Below, piece by piece: positions 56,570-63,904 of a stretch of 64,000 bases of DNA. Position 1 is the first letter of the stretch. Every line of letters starts with the position of its first letter. This stretch comes from Burkholderiaceae bacterium (GTDB taxonomy: Bacteria; Pseudomonadota; Gammaproteobacteria; Burkholderiales; Burkholderiaceae_C), in NCBI GenBank assembly GCA_030695205.1, contig JAUYTN010000042.1:215613-279612 (forward strand). The letters run 5' to 3'. The translations under genes were made by a program, and so were the position numbers. The notes beneath the pieces were generated by a model. That model was given only the letters and a program-made list of their open reading frames with translations. It was not told the origin of the DNA and ran no database searches.

Positions 56570-57402
56570 GTGGCGCTCCCATTGGTCGTATCGCTGACCG
56601 TATTCCTGGCCGGTTGGGTGCGGTTCCACAGGAAGCTGGCCAGGTGTTCACCCGGCAGGCTAGGGGTTTTGCGACCTGCCAGTTCGTCCTGTTTGGCGGC
56701 ACGGCCAGTGATGTTGAGCAAACACCCGCAATCGGCACTCACCACGCTTGCAGCACCAGTGGCCTTGATGGCTGCCACCTTGTCTGTCGCGATGGCCTCT
56801 GAAATGTCGGCGTACAGCAGGGCGAAGGTACCGCCAAAGCCGCAGCATTCTTCAATGCGCGCCTGCGTCACCACCTTGACCTGCCCGAGGCTGTCGAGCA
56901 GCGCGGCGCTGGTTTCGTGCGCGCCCATCTGTCGGCGTGCGTGGCACGAGGTGTGCAGCGCAATGGTGCAGGGGCTGCCCTGGTCGGCATGGTCAAAGTT
57001 GACGACATGCACCAGAAATTCACTCAGTTCGTAAATGCGCTCGGACAGCGCCACGGCCTTGGCATGCAGCGCCGGGTCGTCCTCAAACAGGTGCGGATAG
57101 TGGTTGCGCATCATGCCCCCGCACGAGCCTGAGGGCACCACCACCGGCCAGGGCTCTGCAAACAAATTCAACTGGGCCAGCGCCACCGCACGGGCCTCGT
57201 CGGGGTAGCCGCTGCTGTAGGCCGGCTGGCCACAGCAGGTTTGACCCTGCGGAAAATGCACCCGAATGCCCTCGCGCTCCAGCAGATTGACGGTGTCCAG
57301 CCCGGCCTGCGGTGTGAACTGGTCAATCAGGCAGGTGGAGAACAGGTACACGTCCGTGGGCTTGGGCGGGTAGGTTCGGTCGGTCAGGCCATAGGGGTTC
57401 AT
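56566..57402 (-). CDS. lutA: L-lactate dehydrogenase complex subunit LutA
   Basis: CCG-domain protein of 278 residues from the ATG at 57402. The first cysteine motif is QTCCGQPAYSSG with GSCGGM; the second is HTSCHARRQMG, ECCGFGG and DCGCLLNITG. These domains bind iron-sulfur clusters in lactate- and glycolate-oxidising complexes. LutABC lets the cell grow on L-lactate. It is the first gene of the unit; its 487-bp upstream gap is shared with the divergent FAD oxidoreductase. Confidence 0.95.
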   Translation of the reverse strand: MNPYGLTDRTYPPKPTDVYLFSTCLIDQFTPQAGLDTVNLLEREGIRVHFPQGQTCCGQPAYSSGYPDEARAVALAQLNLFAEPWPVVVPSGSCGGMMRNHYPHLFEDDPALHAKAVALSERIYELSEFLVHVVNFDHADQGSPCTIALHTSCHARRQMGAHETSAALLDSLGQVKVVTQARIEECCGFGGTFALLYADISEAIATDKVAAIKATGAASVVSADCGCLLNITGRAAKQDELAGRKTPSLPGEHLASFLWNRTQPARNTVSDTTNGSAT

Positions 57403-57432
57403 GCGCAGTCTCCGGGTGTGGTTATGGGTACA

Positions 57433-57473
57433 GGTGGTGTGCGCCAATTTTGAAACACCACCGCCCATGGTGT
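57433..57473. promoter_or_regulatory. inverted GGTGGTGT half-sites upstream of lutA
   Basis: GGTGGTGT (57433-57440) is inverted at 57455-57462 as ACACCACC, and ACACCA (57455-57460) is again inverted at 57468-57473 as TGGTGT. Three half-sites within 41 bases suggest a regulator site 30-70 bases before the lutA start. LutR/LldR-type GntR regulators control lut genes elsewhere; no such gene is in the window. Confidence 0.4.
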
Positions 57474-57642
57474 CCCGTGAAATTCGCATCGGCCATCCAT
57501 CATTCCTCTCAACATCCACCCTGGCGGCACACGGGCCTACACCCCTGGCGCAGGCATGGGTACACGGCCCCATGGCCCTCGGCGCCCTTGCCACACCATG
57601 CGCCCACTGCATGGCGACATACTTGGTACACGCGCATATTTT

Positions 57643-57755
57643 TATAAACAAAATCGCCTTACACGCTTATTTTAATTAGATAGTTTGCTATATATATTAA
57701 TAACATAGCAAGGAAGTGTTTACAGATAAGCGCCAATGCCACTTTTTTCATAAAT
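57643..57755. repeat. two head-to-head copies of the dispersed AT-rich element
   Basis: The left copy (minus orientation, 57643-57690) reads ATAGCAAACTAT, AATAAGCGTGTAAGGC, GATTTTGTTTAT. The right copy (plus, 57705-57755) reads CATAGCAAGG, GATAAGCGCCAATGCC, ACTTTTTTCATAA. Between them lies TAGTTTGCTATATATATTAA. The pair makes a long imperfect palindrome in the lut / FAD-oxidoreductase divergent region. Confidence 0.6.
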
Positions 57756-57889
57756 TTTTCAGCGAAGACCCATCTACCCAGCAGCCAGCGGCCACTCGGC
57801 AAACGCTGTTGCGCAACGGACACCGCCCAACCGCGTCGGCTGGTAAGGTCCGCCGCACACGCACACACAAATGGCGCAGGAGACAACAC

Positions 57890-59503
57890 ATGGCGGTGCA
57901 GCAGCAATCGGACGTGCTGGTGGTTGGCGGCGGGCTGGCGGGCATCGTCACCGCGCTGGAAGCCTTGCGCGCGGGCAAACGCGTGACGCTGGTGGACCGC
58001 GACACGCCCGAGCGCTTCGGCGGCCTGGCGCTGTGGGCCTTTGGCGGCATGGCGCTGGTGGGCACACCGCTGCAAGCCCGCATGAAGATCCCCGACACGC
58101 CAGAGGTGGCGCTGCGCGACTGGCTGCGCTTTGGCGAGCTGCCCGCGCACGACACGCATTCCCACGCCTGGGCGCGGCACTACGTGGAACAGTCCCGCCC
58201 GCAGGTGTACGACTGGCTGCTGGGCGAGGGCATCAAGTTCATGCCCGCCGTCAACTGGGTGGAGCGCGGCCTGAACGGCGACGGCAACAGCCTGCCGCGC
58301 TACCACATCGTCTGGGGCACAGCGCACGAGCTGGTGCGCTGCCTGGTGGCGGCCCTGCACCGCACCAACACCAACGGGCGGCTGACGCTGCTGCACAGCC
58401 ACCGCGTGACCGCGCTGGACCACCAAGCGGGCCAGGTGGCCGGTGCCGTGGCCACCCACGAAGCCACCGGGGCCGAGGTGCGGCTGCAAGCACCTGTGGT
58501 GGTGCTGGCCACAGGCGGCATCAACGGCAGCCACGAACAGACGCGTGCCAACTGGCCCGCAGACTGCCCCATGCCCGCCACCATGCTGAACGGCGCCCAC
58601 CCGTTTGCCGACGGGGCCATGCACCACTGGGTGGCCAACCACCTGGGCGGCCACATTGCCCACGCGGGCGAAATGTGGAACTACGCCGCAGGCTTCCCCC
58701 ACCCCTACCCGCACTTTGCGGGGCATGGGTTGTCAGCCATACCGTGCAAGTCGGCGCTGTGGCTCAACCACCGGGGCGAGCGCATCGGGCCGCAGCCGCT
58801 GGTCACGGGGTTTGACACCCACTGGCTTTGCCAGCGCGTGGCCGAGCAGGAGCAACCGTGGACCTGGCACCTGCTGAACTGGCGCATTGCCGCCAAAGAA
58901 TTTGCCATTTCAGGGGCCGAGCACAACCCGCGCATCCGCGACAAACAGTTGGCGCTGTTCCTGAAAGAAACCCTGCTGGGCAACCACCGGCTGGTCAGCC
59001 AGATGCAGCGCGAAAGCCCGCACTTTCTGGTGGACGACACCCTGGCCGGGCTGGCCGCGAAGATGAACGCGCTGACCGCCTCGCACCACATTGACCCGGC
59101 CACGCTGCAAGCCACTGCCGATGCCTTCGATGCGAACTTTGGCAACGGCAACAAGCTGCACAACGACGACCAGATACGCCGCATCCTCCATGCCCGCCAA
59201 TGGGGGCCAGACCGCTTGCGCACCTGCGCGCCCGCGCCGCTGCAAAAGCCGGGGGCGGGGCCGTTCATTGCCATCCACATGCAGCTGGTCACCCGCAAAA
59301 GCCTGGGCGGCTTGCAGACCGACCTGCACAGCCGCGTGCTGAATGCCGCCGGCCAACCCATTGCCGGGCTGTACGCTGTGGGCGAGGCCGCCGGGTTTGG
59401 CGGCGGCGGGGCCAATGGCAAACGCTCGCTGGAAGGCACGTTTTTGCCCGGATGCATCCTCACGGCGCGGGCAGCGGCTCGGTCTTTTGCCGCTGGGCGT
59501 TGA
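57890..59503 (+). CDS. FAD-binding oxidoreductase, COG3573/3-ketosteroid-dehydrogenase-like
   Basis: Flavoprotein of 537 residues with the Rossmann motif LVVGGGLAGIVTALEA at 10-25 and the conserved GGLALWAFGGMALV, RYHIVWGTAHELVRCLV and LYAVGEAAGFGGGGANGKRSLEG of the COG3573 group of the FAD_binding_2 family. Related proteins include fumarate reductase and 3-ketosteroid dehydrogenases; the substrate of this group is unknown. The ATG at 57890 has CAGGAG eight bases upstream. It is divergent from lutABC and is followed after 99 bases by a ThDP enzyme, the two forming a likely unit. Confidence 0.88.
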   Translation: MAVQQQSDVLVVGGGLAGIVTALEALRAGKRVTLVDRDTPERFGGLALWAFGGMALVGTPLQARMKIPDTPEVALRDWLRFGELPAHDTHSHAWARHYVEQSRPQVYDWLLGEGIKFMPAVNWVERGLNGDGNSLPRYHIVWGTAHELVRCLVAALHRTNTNGRLTLLHSHRVTALDHQAGQVAGAVATHEATGAEVRLQAPVVVLATGGINGSHEQTRANWPADCPMPATMLNGAHPFADGAMHHWVANHLGGHIAHAGEMWNYAAGFPHPYPHFAGHGLSAIPCKSALWLNHRGERIGPQPLVTGFDTHWLCQRVAEQEQPWTWHLLNWRIAAKEFAISGAEHNPRIRDKQLALFLKETLLGNHRLVSQMQRESPHFLVDDTLAGLAAKMNALTASHHIDPATLQATADAFDANFGNGNKLHNDDQIRRILHARQWGPDRLRTCAPAPLQKPGAGPFIAIHMQLVTRKSLGGLQTDLHSRVLNAAGQPIAGLYAVGEAAGFGGGGANGKRSLEGTFLPGCILTARAAARSFAAGR

Positions 59504-59602
59504 CTGCAGCAACGGCCTTTGCCCAGACCACGCACATATCGCTACCCACCGCCCCCCTCCATCACCCCATCGTTTGCCAAGCTGATTGCCCCGGAGCCCC
59601 AC

Positions 59603-61273
59603 ATGCCCACCACCCCACAAAACGGCGCACAAGCCCTCATGACCACGCTGGCCGATGCCGGCATCGAAGTCTGCTTCACCAACCCCGGCACCAGCGAAAT
59701 GCATTTTGTGGCCGCGCTGGACAGCGAGCCGCGCATGCGTGCCGTGCTGGCCCTGTTCGAGGGCGTGGCCACGGGTGCTGCCGACGGCTACGCCCGCATG
59801 GCCGACAAACCCGCCGCCACCCTGCTGCACCTGGGCTGCGGCCTGGGCAACGGGCTGGCCAACCTGCACAACGCCCGCAAAGGCAAGGTGCCCGTGGTCA
59901 ACATCGTGGGCGACCACGCCACCACCCACACCCCCTACGACGCGCAACTGCAGTCAGACATTGAAACCGTGGCCCGCAACGTGTCGCCCGGCTTTGTGCG
60001 CACGTCGCAGACCACCGCCAGCCTGTGCCAGGACGCGGCCGACGCCATTGCCGCTGCCCGTGGCCTGCCCGGCCAGGTGGCCACGCTGATATTGCCCGCC
60101 GACGTGTCGTGGGGCGAAGGCGGCGTGCCCTGCCCGCCCCCGCCCTTGCCAGCGCCAAATGCCGCCAGCGACGACGCCGTGGAAAAGATAGCCCAAGCCA
60201 TCCACAGCGGCCAGACCACCGCACTGCTGCTAGGCGGACAGGCCCTGCGCGAGCCCGGCCTGCTGGCCGCCGCCCGCATTGCCGCGCAATGCGGCGTCAA
60301 ACTGCTGGCCGAAGTGTTCCCCACCCGGCTGCAACGCGGCGCGGGCCTGCCGCCGGTGGAACGCATTGCCTACCTGGCCGAAATGGCCGGGGTGCAACTG
60401 GCCGACGTGCAGCACCTGGTGCTGGTGGATGCCAAAGCACCCGTGTCCTTCTTTGCCTACCCCGGCAAAAAGAGCTACCTGGTGCCCGACACCTGCACCG
60501 TCCACACCCTGGCCAGCCCGGAACAGGACGCACTGGCCAGCCTGCACAAGCTGGTGGCAGCGTTGGGCGCACAACAGGCCCAGCCCGCGCTGCAAGCCGC
60601 GCAGCGCCCAGGCGTGCCACGCGGCAAACTCACCGCACCCAAGGTGTGCAAAGCCGTGGGCGCGCTGCTGCCGCCAGATGCCATCGTCATCGACGAAGCC
60701 ATCACCTCGGGCCTGATGCTGGGGGCCATGACCGCAGGCGCACCCCGGCACGACCTCATCACCCTGACGGGCGGCGCCATCGGCCAGGGCCTGCCCAACG
60801 CCGTGGGCTGTTCAATAGCTTGCCCCTCCCGCCCCGTGATTGCGCTGATTGGCGACGGCACCGCCATGTACACCATCCAGGCGCTGTGGACCATGGCGCG
60901 GGAGCAGCTCAACGTCACGTCCATCATCTTCAACAACGCGTCGTACTCGGTGCTGAACGTGGAGCTGGAGCGCGTGGGCGCAGAAGAAGCCGGCCCCAAA
61001 GCCAAAGCCCAACTCGACCTGCACGGCCCGGTGCTGAACTTTGCCCAGCTGGCACAAGGCATGGGCGTGCACGCCGTGCGCGCCACCACCGCCGAAGACT
61101 TTGTGAAAGCCCTGACCTACGCCCTGGCCCACCCCGGCCCGCACCTGATAGAGGCCATGGTGCCCGAGTCTCTCAGCGGGGCCAAACGCAAAGTGCTGCC
61201 CTGGCTGTTGCGGTCGTTGCCGAACTTGCCCCGGCCGGTGGCGATGGCGTTGAAGAGGAAGATTGCACCTTGA
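59603..61273 (+). CDS. ThDP-dependent enzyme, benzoylformate decarboxylase / acetolactate synthase-like
   Basis: The 556 residues have the three-domain ThDP fold. The cofactor Glu53 lies in LFEGVATGAADGYA. A His at 76 (LLHLGCGLGNG) aligns with the catalytic His70 of benzoylformate decarboxylase. The ThDP-magnesium motif runs from GDGTAMYTIQALW (417) to FNN (444-445). The segment around it resembles MdlC more than IlvB, and no small subunit gene follows. It likely decarboxylates or ligates a 2-oxo acid. The substrate is unknown. It follows the FAD oxidoreductase by 99 bases. Confidence 0.86.
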   Translation: MPTTPQNGAQALMTTLADAGIEVCFTNPGTSEMHFVAALDSEPRMRAVLALFEGVATGAADGYARMADKPAATLLHLGCGLGNGLANLHNARKGKVPVVNIVGDHATTHTPYDAQLQSDIETVARNVSPGFVRTSQTTASLCQDAADAIAAARGLPGQVATLILPADVSWGEGGVPCPPPPLPAPNAASDDAVEKIAQAIHSGQTTALLLGGQALREPGLLAAARIAAQCGVKLLAEVFPTRLQRGAGLPPVERIAYLAEMAGVQLADVQHLVLVDAKAPVSFFAYPGKKSYLVPDTCTVHTLASPEQDALASLHKLVAALGAQQAQPALQAAQRPGVPRGKLTAPKVCKAVGALLPPDAIVIDEAITSGLMLGAMTAGAPRHDLITLTGGAIGQGLPNAVGCSIACPSRPVIALIGDGTAMYTIQALWTMAREQLNVTSIIFNNASYSVLNVELERVGAEEAGPKAKAQLDLHGPVLNFAQLAQGMGVHAVRATTAEDFVKALTYALAHPGPHLIEAMVPESLSGAKRKVLPWLLRSLPNLPRPVAMALKRKIAP

Positions 61274-61301
61274 GGGGGCAGCTTGAACCCAGGTGAACAC
61301 G

Positions 61302-61605
61302 ATGCCCACCCAAATTGATCACGACGAAAGCGAATGGCTGGAAAGCCTTTGAGAAAGGGTAACTGAAGTCGGTTGCCACCCAGGGCGAATTGGCCAGATT
61401 CAAAGCAGGTGCGCGGGAAGAAAGCATCCCGTACCAAACACCCATTGCCAGCGTGCTGCACAAATACGTGTCGGGCCGCCTGACCGAGCGTCCCGCAACC
61501 AGCAAACGGGCAGCCAAGGCTGAGGTGTTGAAGGATGGGGCCAGTGACATCTCGGACCCAGTGACCGGGTTCAAAGTACTGCTGACCTCGATCAATTCGG
61601 CGTGA
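61302..61605 (+). pseudogene. decayed CopG/RHH-type antitoxin gene
   Basis: Starts ATG at 61302 reading MPTQIDHDESEWLES, then meets TGA. One base shift at the CCTTT near 61346-61350 restores FEKG, after which a TAA at 61360 interrupts. The frame then continues LKSVATQGELARFKAGAREE and SIPYQTPIASVLHKYVSGRL, a pattern typical of ribbon-helix-helix antitoxins. The tail after this (to 61605) is unrelated. One frameshift and one nonsense change mean it cannot make a full antitoxin, and no toxin partner is visible nearby. Confidence 0.75.
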
Positions 61606-61618
61606 ACTTGCTTTCGGC

Positions 61619-62101
61619 TCAATGAACCCGCAGCACCTCAAACCGCTGTCGGATTGGCTCGACCTGTATCGACACCTCATCACCCTCGCATTTACCCAGC
61701 ATGGCCCTGCCCAAAGGGGATTCGCTGCTGATGACCTGAACGAACTGGGCGCCGCTGACCAATTTCATGCTGCCCCCATCCGGGCCGAGAAAGAGCTGTT
61801 GCTGCTTGTCGTCGGAGTCGACCAGGCAGACCAGCGCGCCCAGCTGGATACCTTTGCTGGCGTCGTAGGGGCGCAGGCGGAATTGGCGCCAATTGGTCAT
61901 CGCCTGGCGGACAGCTTCGGCGCGACGAGCTTGGCCGGTGGCCAGGTAGGCGGCTTCGAGTCCCAGTGTGTCGTATTTGTTTTCGGCGATGTTTTCTTCG
62001 TGGGTCGCCATTTCGTGGGCCGCCCGCGCTGCCTGCTCGATTTGCAGCAGGTCTTCGGCGAGCCGTTCCAGCACCTGCTGCTGCAGCAAGGATTTATCCA
62101 T
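61619..62101 (-). CDS. GreA/GreB-family transcription elongation factor-like protein
   Basis: The 160 residues have an N-terminal helical part (LLQQQVLERLAEDLLQIEQA, ATHEENIAENKYDTLGLEAA) and a C-terminal GreA/B FKBP-like domain (IQLGALVCLVDSDDK, FVQVISSESPLGRAMLGKCEGDEV). The N-terminal acidic residues that enter the RNA polymerase channel in GreA are present in spirit (HEENIAENKYD). It may be a Gre paralogue or Rnk-like factor. The ATG at 62101 is chosen since upstream residues are unlike the family and overlap the palindromic element. Confidence 0.85.
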   Translation of the reverse strand: MDKSLLQQQVLERLAEDLLQIEQAARAAHEMATHEENIAENKYDTLGLEAAYLATGQARRAEAVRQAMTNWRQFRLRPYDASKGIQLGALVCLVDSDDKQQQLFLGPDGGSMKLVSGAQFVQVISSESPLGRAMLGKCEGDEVSIQVEPIRQRFEVLRVH

Positions 62102-62217
62102 GGTGAAAGGTAGGCATGTCGAACGAGCGGGGGGCAAGTCTTGATTATGAAGGGCTCCGCCAGCCTTCGAGAGCCGCCAACAGCCGATGACGCACGCACA
62201 GCGGTTGGTCACCTCTG

Positions 62218-62380
62218 GCAGCCTGTCGGACTTTCGGAACCATCGGCTGCAATCCGACCGCAGCGGCCCATTTTTCACCGTCTTTTTGCCCCATAGCCGG
62301 GCTATGGGGCTGCAAAGTCGGCAAAAACTGATCTCGCTGGGGCCGGATTTCGCTTCGATGCCGAAAGTCCGACAGGCTGC
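62218..62380. mobile_element. MITE-like palindromic element
   Basis: A 163-bp imperfect palindrome. The outer 20 bases, gcagcctgtcggactttcgg, recur exactly inverted at 62361-62380. The inner parts match imperfectly (CGGATT-type and TTTTT-CACCG-CTTT blocks), and the centre is a perfect GCCCCATAGC / GCTATGGGGC hairpin. No coding capacity and no clear target duplication were found. This fits a MITE or REPIN mobilised in trans. Confidence 0.7.
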
Positions 62381-62429
62381 TAGCCGGCACCTGCCACCTA
62401 AACCACATTTATCGCTTGCCTAATAAGCA

Positions 62430-62504
62430 TTCTTTGCTACAATATTTTATTAATAGCAAACATACCAATGGCGTAAAGCGGCAGAGGCACTTTTGGCTTG
62501 AAAT
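62430..62504 (+). repeat. dispersed AT-rich element, copy 6
   Basis: Reads TTTGCTACAATATTTTATTA, AATAGCAAACATACC, GCGTAAAGCGGCAGAGGC, ACTTTTGGCTTGAAAT. It shares the ATAGC, AAGCG and GGCACTTTT blocks with the other copies. TTTGCTA / TAGCAAA form a 7-bp inverted repeat at its left end. It ends about 115 bases from the end of the GGDEF-EAL gene. Confidence 0.6.
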
Positions 62505-62620
62505 TACCTCACCAGCATGCGCCACACGGTCACACAGCACCACGTCAAAGCCGCCAAGTCGCGGCATCGACGTCCAGCTTGCCGCGCGCCGAACGTGGCC
62601 AAGCCGCAACCGGTCAGCCT

Positions 62621-63904
62621 TCAGGTTGCGCCTGCTGCATCGGTCACCGTCAGAACGGTGCCGTTGCGCAGCAGGTCGGCAAATGCATCTGCCACGATGG
62701 GTCGACTGAAGCAGTAGCCTTGTATTTCGTCGCAGCGGTACCGGCGCAAAACTGCCAGCTGCGAGGCTGTTTCAACACCCTCGGCGATCGTTTTAAAACC
62801 CAAGCCGTGCGCCAGCGAAATGACGGTGCGCACGATGGCGCCGTCGCTCACGTCGCTGTCAATGTCGCGGATGAACGACTGGTCGATTTTGAGCTTGTCG
62901 ATCTGGTAGCGCTTGAGGTAGCTGAGCGAAGAGTAGCCCGTGCCAAAGTCATCAATGGACAGCTTCACGCCCAGCGCATGCAGCGCCTGGATTTGCGTGA
63001 CGGTGAATTCGGTGTCCTCCATGGCGACGGACTCCGTCAGCTCCAACTCCAGCATGGCCGGTGGCAAGCCGCTGGCGGCGAGGGCCGACTGCACGGTGTT
63101 GCACAGCGTGTCGCGGCGAAACTCCAGTGCCGACAAGTTGATGGCCACCGGCACGATGTCCAGCCCGGCGGCTGCCCAGTCGGCTTGCTGCTGGACGGCG
63201 GTGTGCAACACCCATTCGCCCACCTCGGCAATCAGGCCACTTTTTTCTGCAATGGGAATGAAGCGAAACGGTGGCACCAGCCCCCACTCGGGGTGTTGCC
63301 AGCGAATGAGTGCTTCTACCCCGATGACGCGGCCGGTGAGCGCATCGACTTGCGGCTGGTAGTGCAGCACCAGCTCGTTGCCCGCCAGCGCGCGGTGCAA
63401 ATGGCTTTCGATCAGCAGTGCCTCGCGCGCCGCGCCGTGCATGTCTTCCTTGAAAAACTCGAAGCGGTTGCCAGACTGTTGCTTGGCCCGGTGCAGTGCC
63501 GCGTTGGCCGCTTGCAGCAGTTGGACAAATTCGGTCGCGTTGTCGGGGTACACAGCAATGCCGATGCTGGCTGTCAGGTTCAGCGGCTGATCGGGCGCTT
63601 CGCTCAGCACAAACGGTTGTGACAGCACGCCCAGCAACTTGCTGGCTGCGTGGGCTGCACCGGTTGCCGAGGTGTTGGGCAGCAGCAGGGTGAATTCGTC
63701 TCCGGTGTGGCGACTCAGGGTGTCGTCGGTGTGAATGTGCTCGACCAGTCGCTTGGCCACGGTTTGCAGCACGACGTCACCGCTGGGCATACCCAGCGAG
63801 TCGTTGACTTTCCGAAACCGGTCGAGGTCGATGACCAGCAATGCCAGGGGGGCATTGTTGCGTATCTGTTCAGGTACCCCCAACGGCAAGGACCTCAGCG
63901 TCAA
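62621..63904 (-). CDS. GGDEF-EAL c-di-GMP protein, likely 5'-shortened
   Basis: The 427 residues comprise a degenerate GGDEF domain (about 1-150) and an EAL domain (about 165-415). The diguanylate cyclase motif reads TGDEF at 67-71 instead of GGDEF. The EAL domain is complete in its marks: GVEALIRW at 195-202, DDFGTGYSS, KIDQSFI and ETASQL. It is thus likely a c-di-GMP phosphodiesterase. The first helix of the GGDEF domain is short: only about 10 residues separate the LTLRSLPLG segment from the APLALLVIDLDRF strand, and no sensor domain precedes it. The only start in frame is a TTG at 63904 that overlaps an upstream stop. Confidence 0.8.
   Translation of the reverse strand: MTLRSLPLGVPEQIRNNAPLALLVIDLDRFRKVNDSLGMPSGDVVLQTVAKRLVEHIHTDDTLSRHTGDEFTLLLPNTSATGAAHAASKLLGVLSQPFVLSEAPDQPLNLTASIGIAVYPDNATEFVQLLQAANAALHRAKQQSGNRFEFFKEDMHGAAREALLIESHLHRALAGNELVLHYQPQVDALTGRVIGVEALIRWQHPEWGLVPPFRFIPIAEKSGLIAEVGEWVLHTAVQQQADWAAAGLDIVPVAINLSALEFRRDTLCNTVQSALAASGLPPAMLELELTESVAMEDTEFTVTQIQALHALGVKLSIDDFGTGYSSLSYLKRYQIDKLKIDQSFIRDIDSDVSDGAIVRTVISLAHGLGFKTIAEGVETASQLAVLRRYRCDEIQGYCFSRPIVADAFADLLRNGTVLTVTDAAGAT

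Larger units (their letters stand above)
57403..57889. other. 487-bp divergent control region of lutA and the FAD oxidoreductase
   Basis: No coding region is apparent. The left part carries GGTGGTGT / ACACCACC / TGGTGT half-sites (57433-57473). The right part carries two head-to-head copies of the dispersed AT-rich element (57643-57755). A purine-rich ribosome site CAGGAG at 57877-57882 belongs to the FAD gene. Confidence 0.65.
62102..62620. other. 519-bp gap with two repeat elements
   Basis: No gene was found. It holds the MITE-like palindrome (62218-62380) and a copy of the dispersed AT-rich element (62430-62504), plus the leader of the GreA/B-like gene at its left edge. Confidence 0.7.

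Noticed and set aside
57403..57651. Minus-strand N-terminal extension of lutA to 57651
   Set aside because: The added residues are unlike LutA and the frame runs across the divergent control region; MNPYGLTDRTYPP at 57402 is the natural start.
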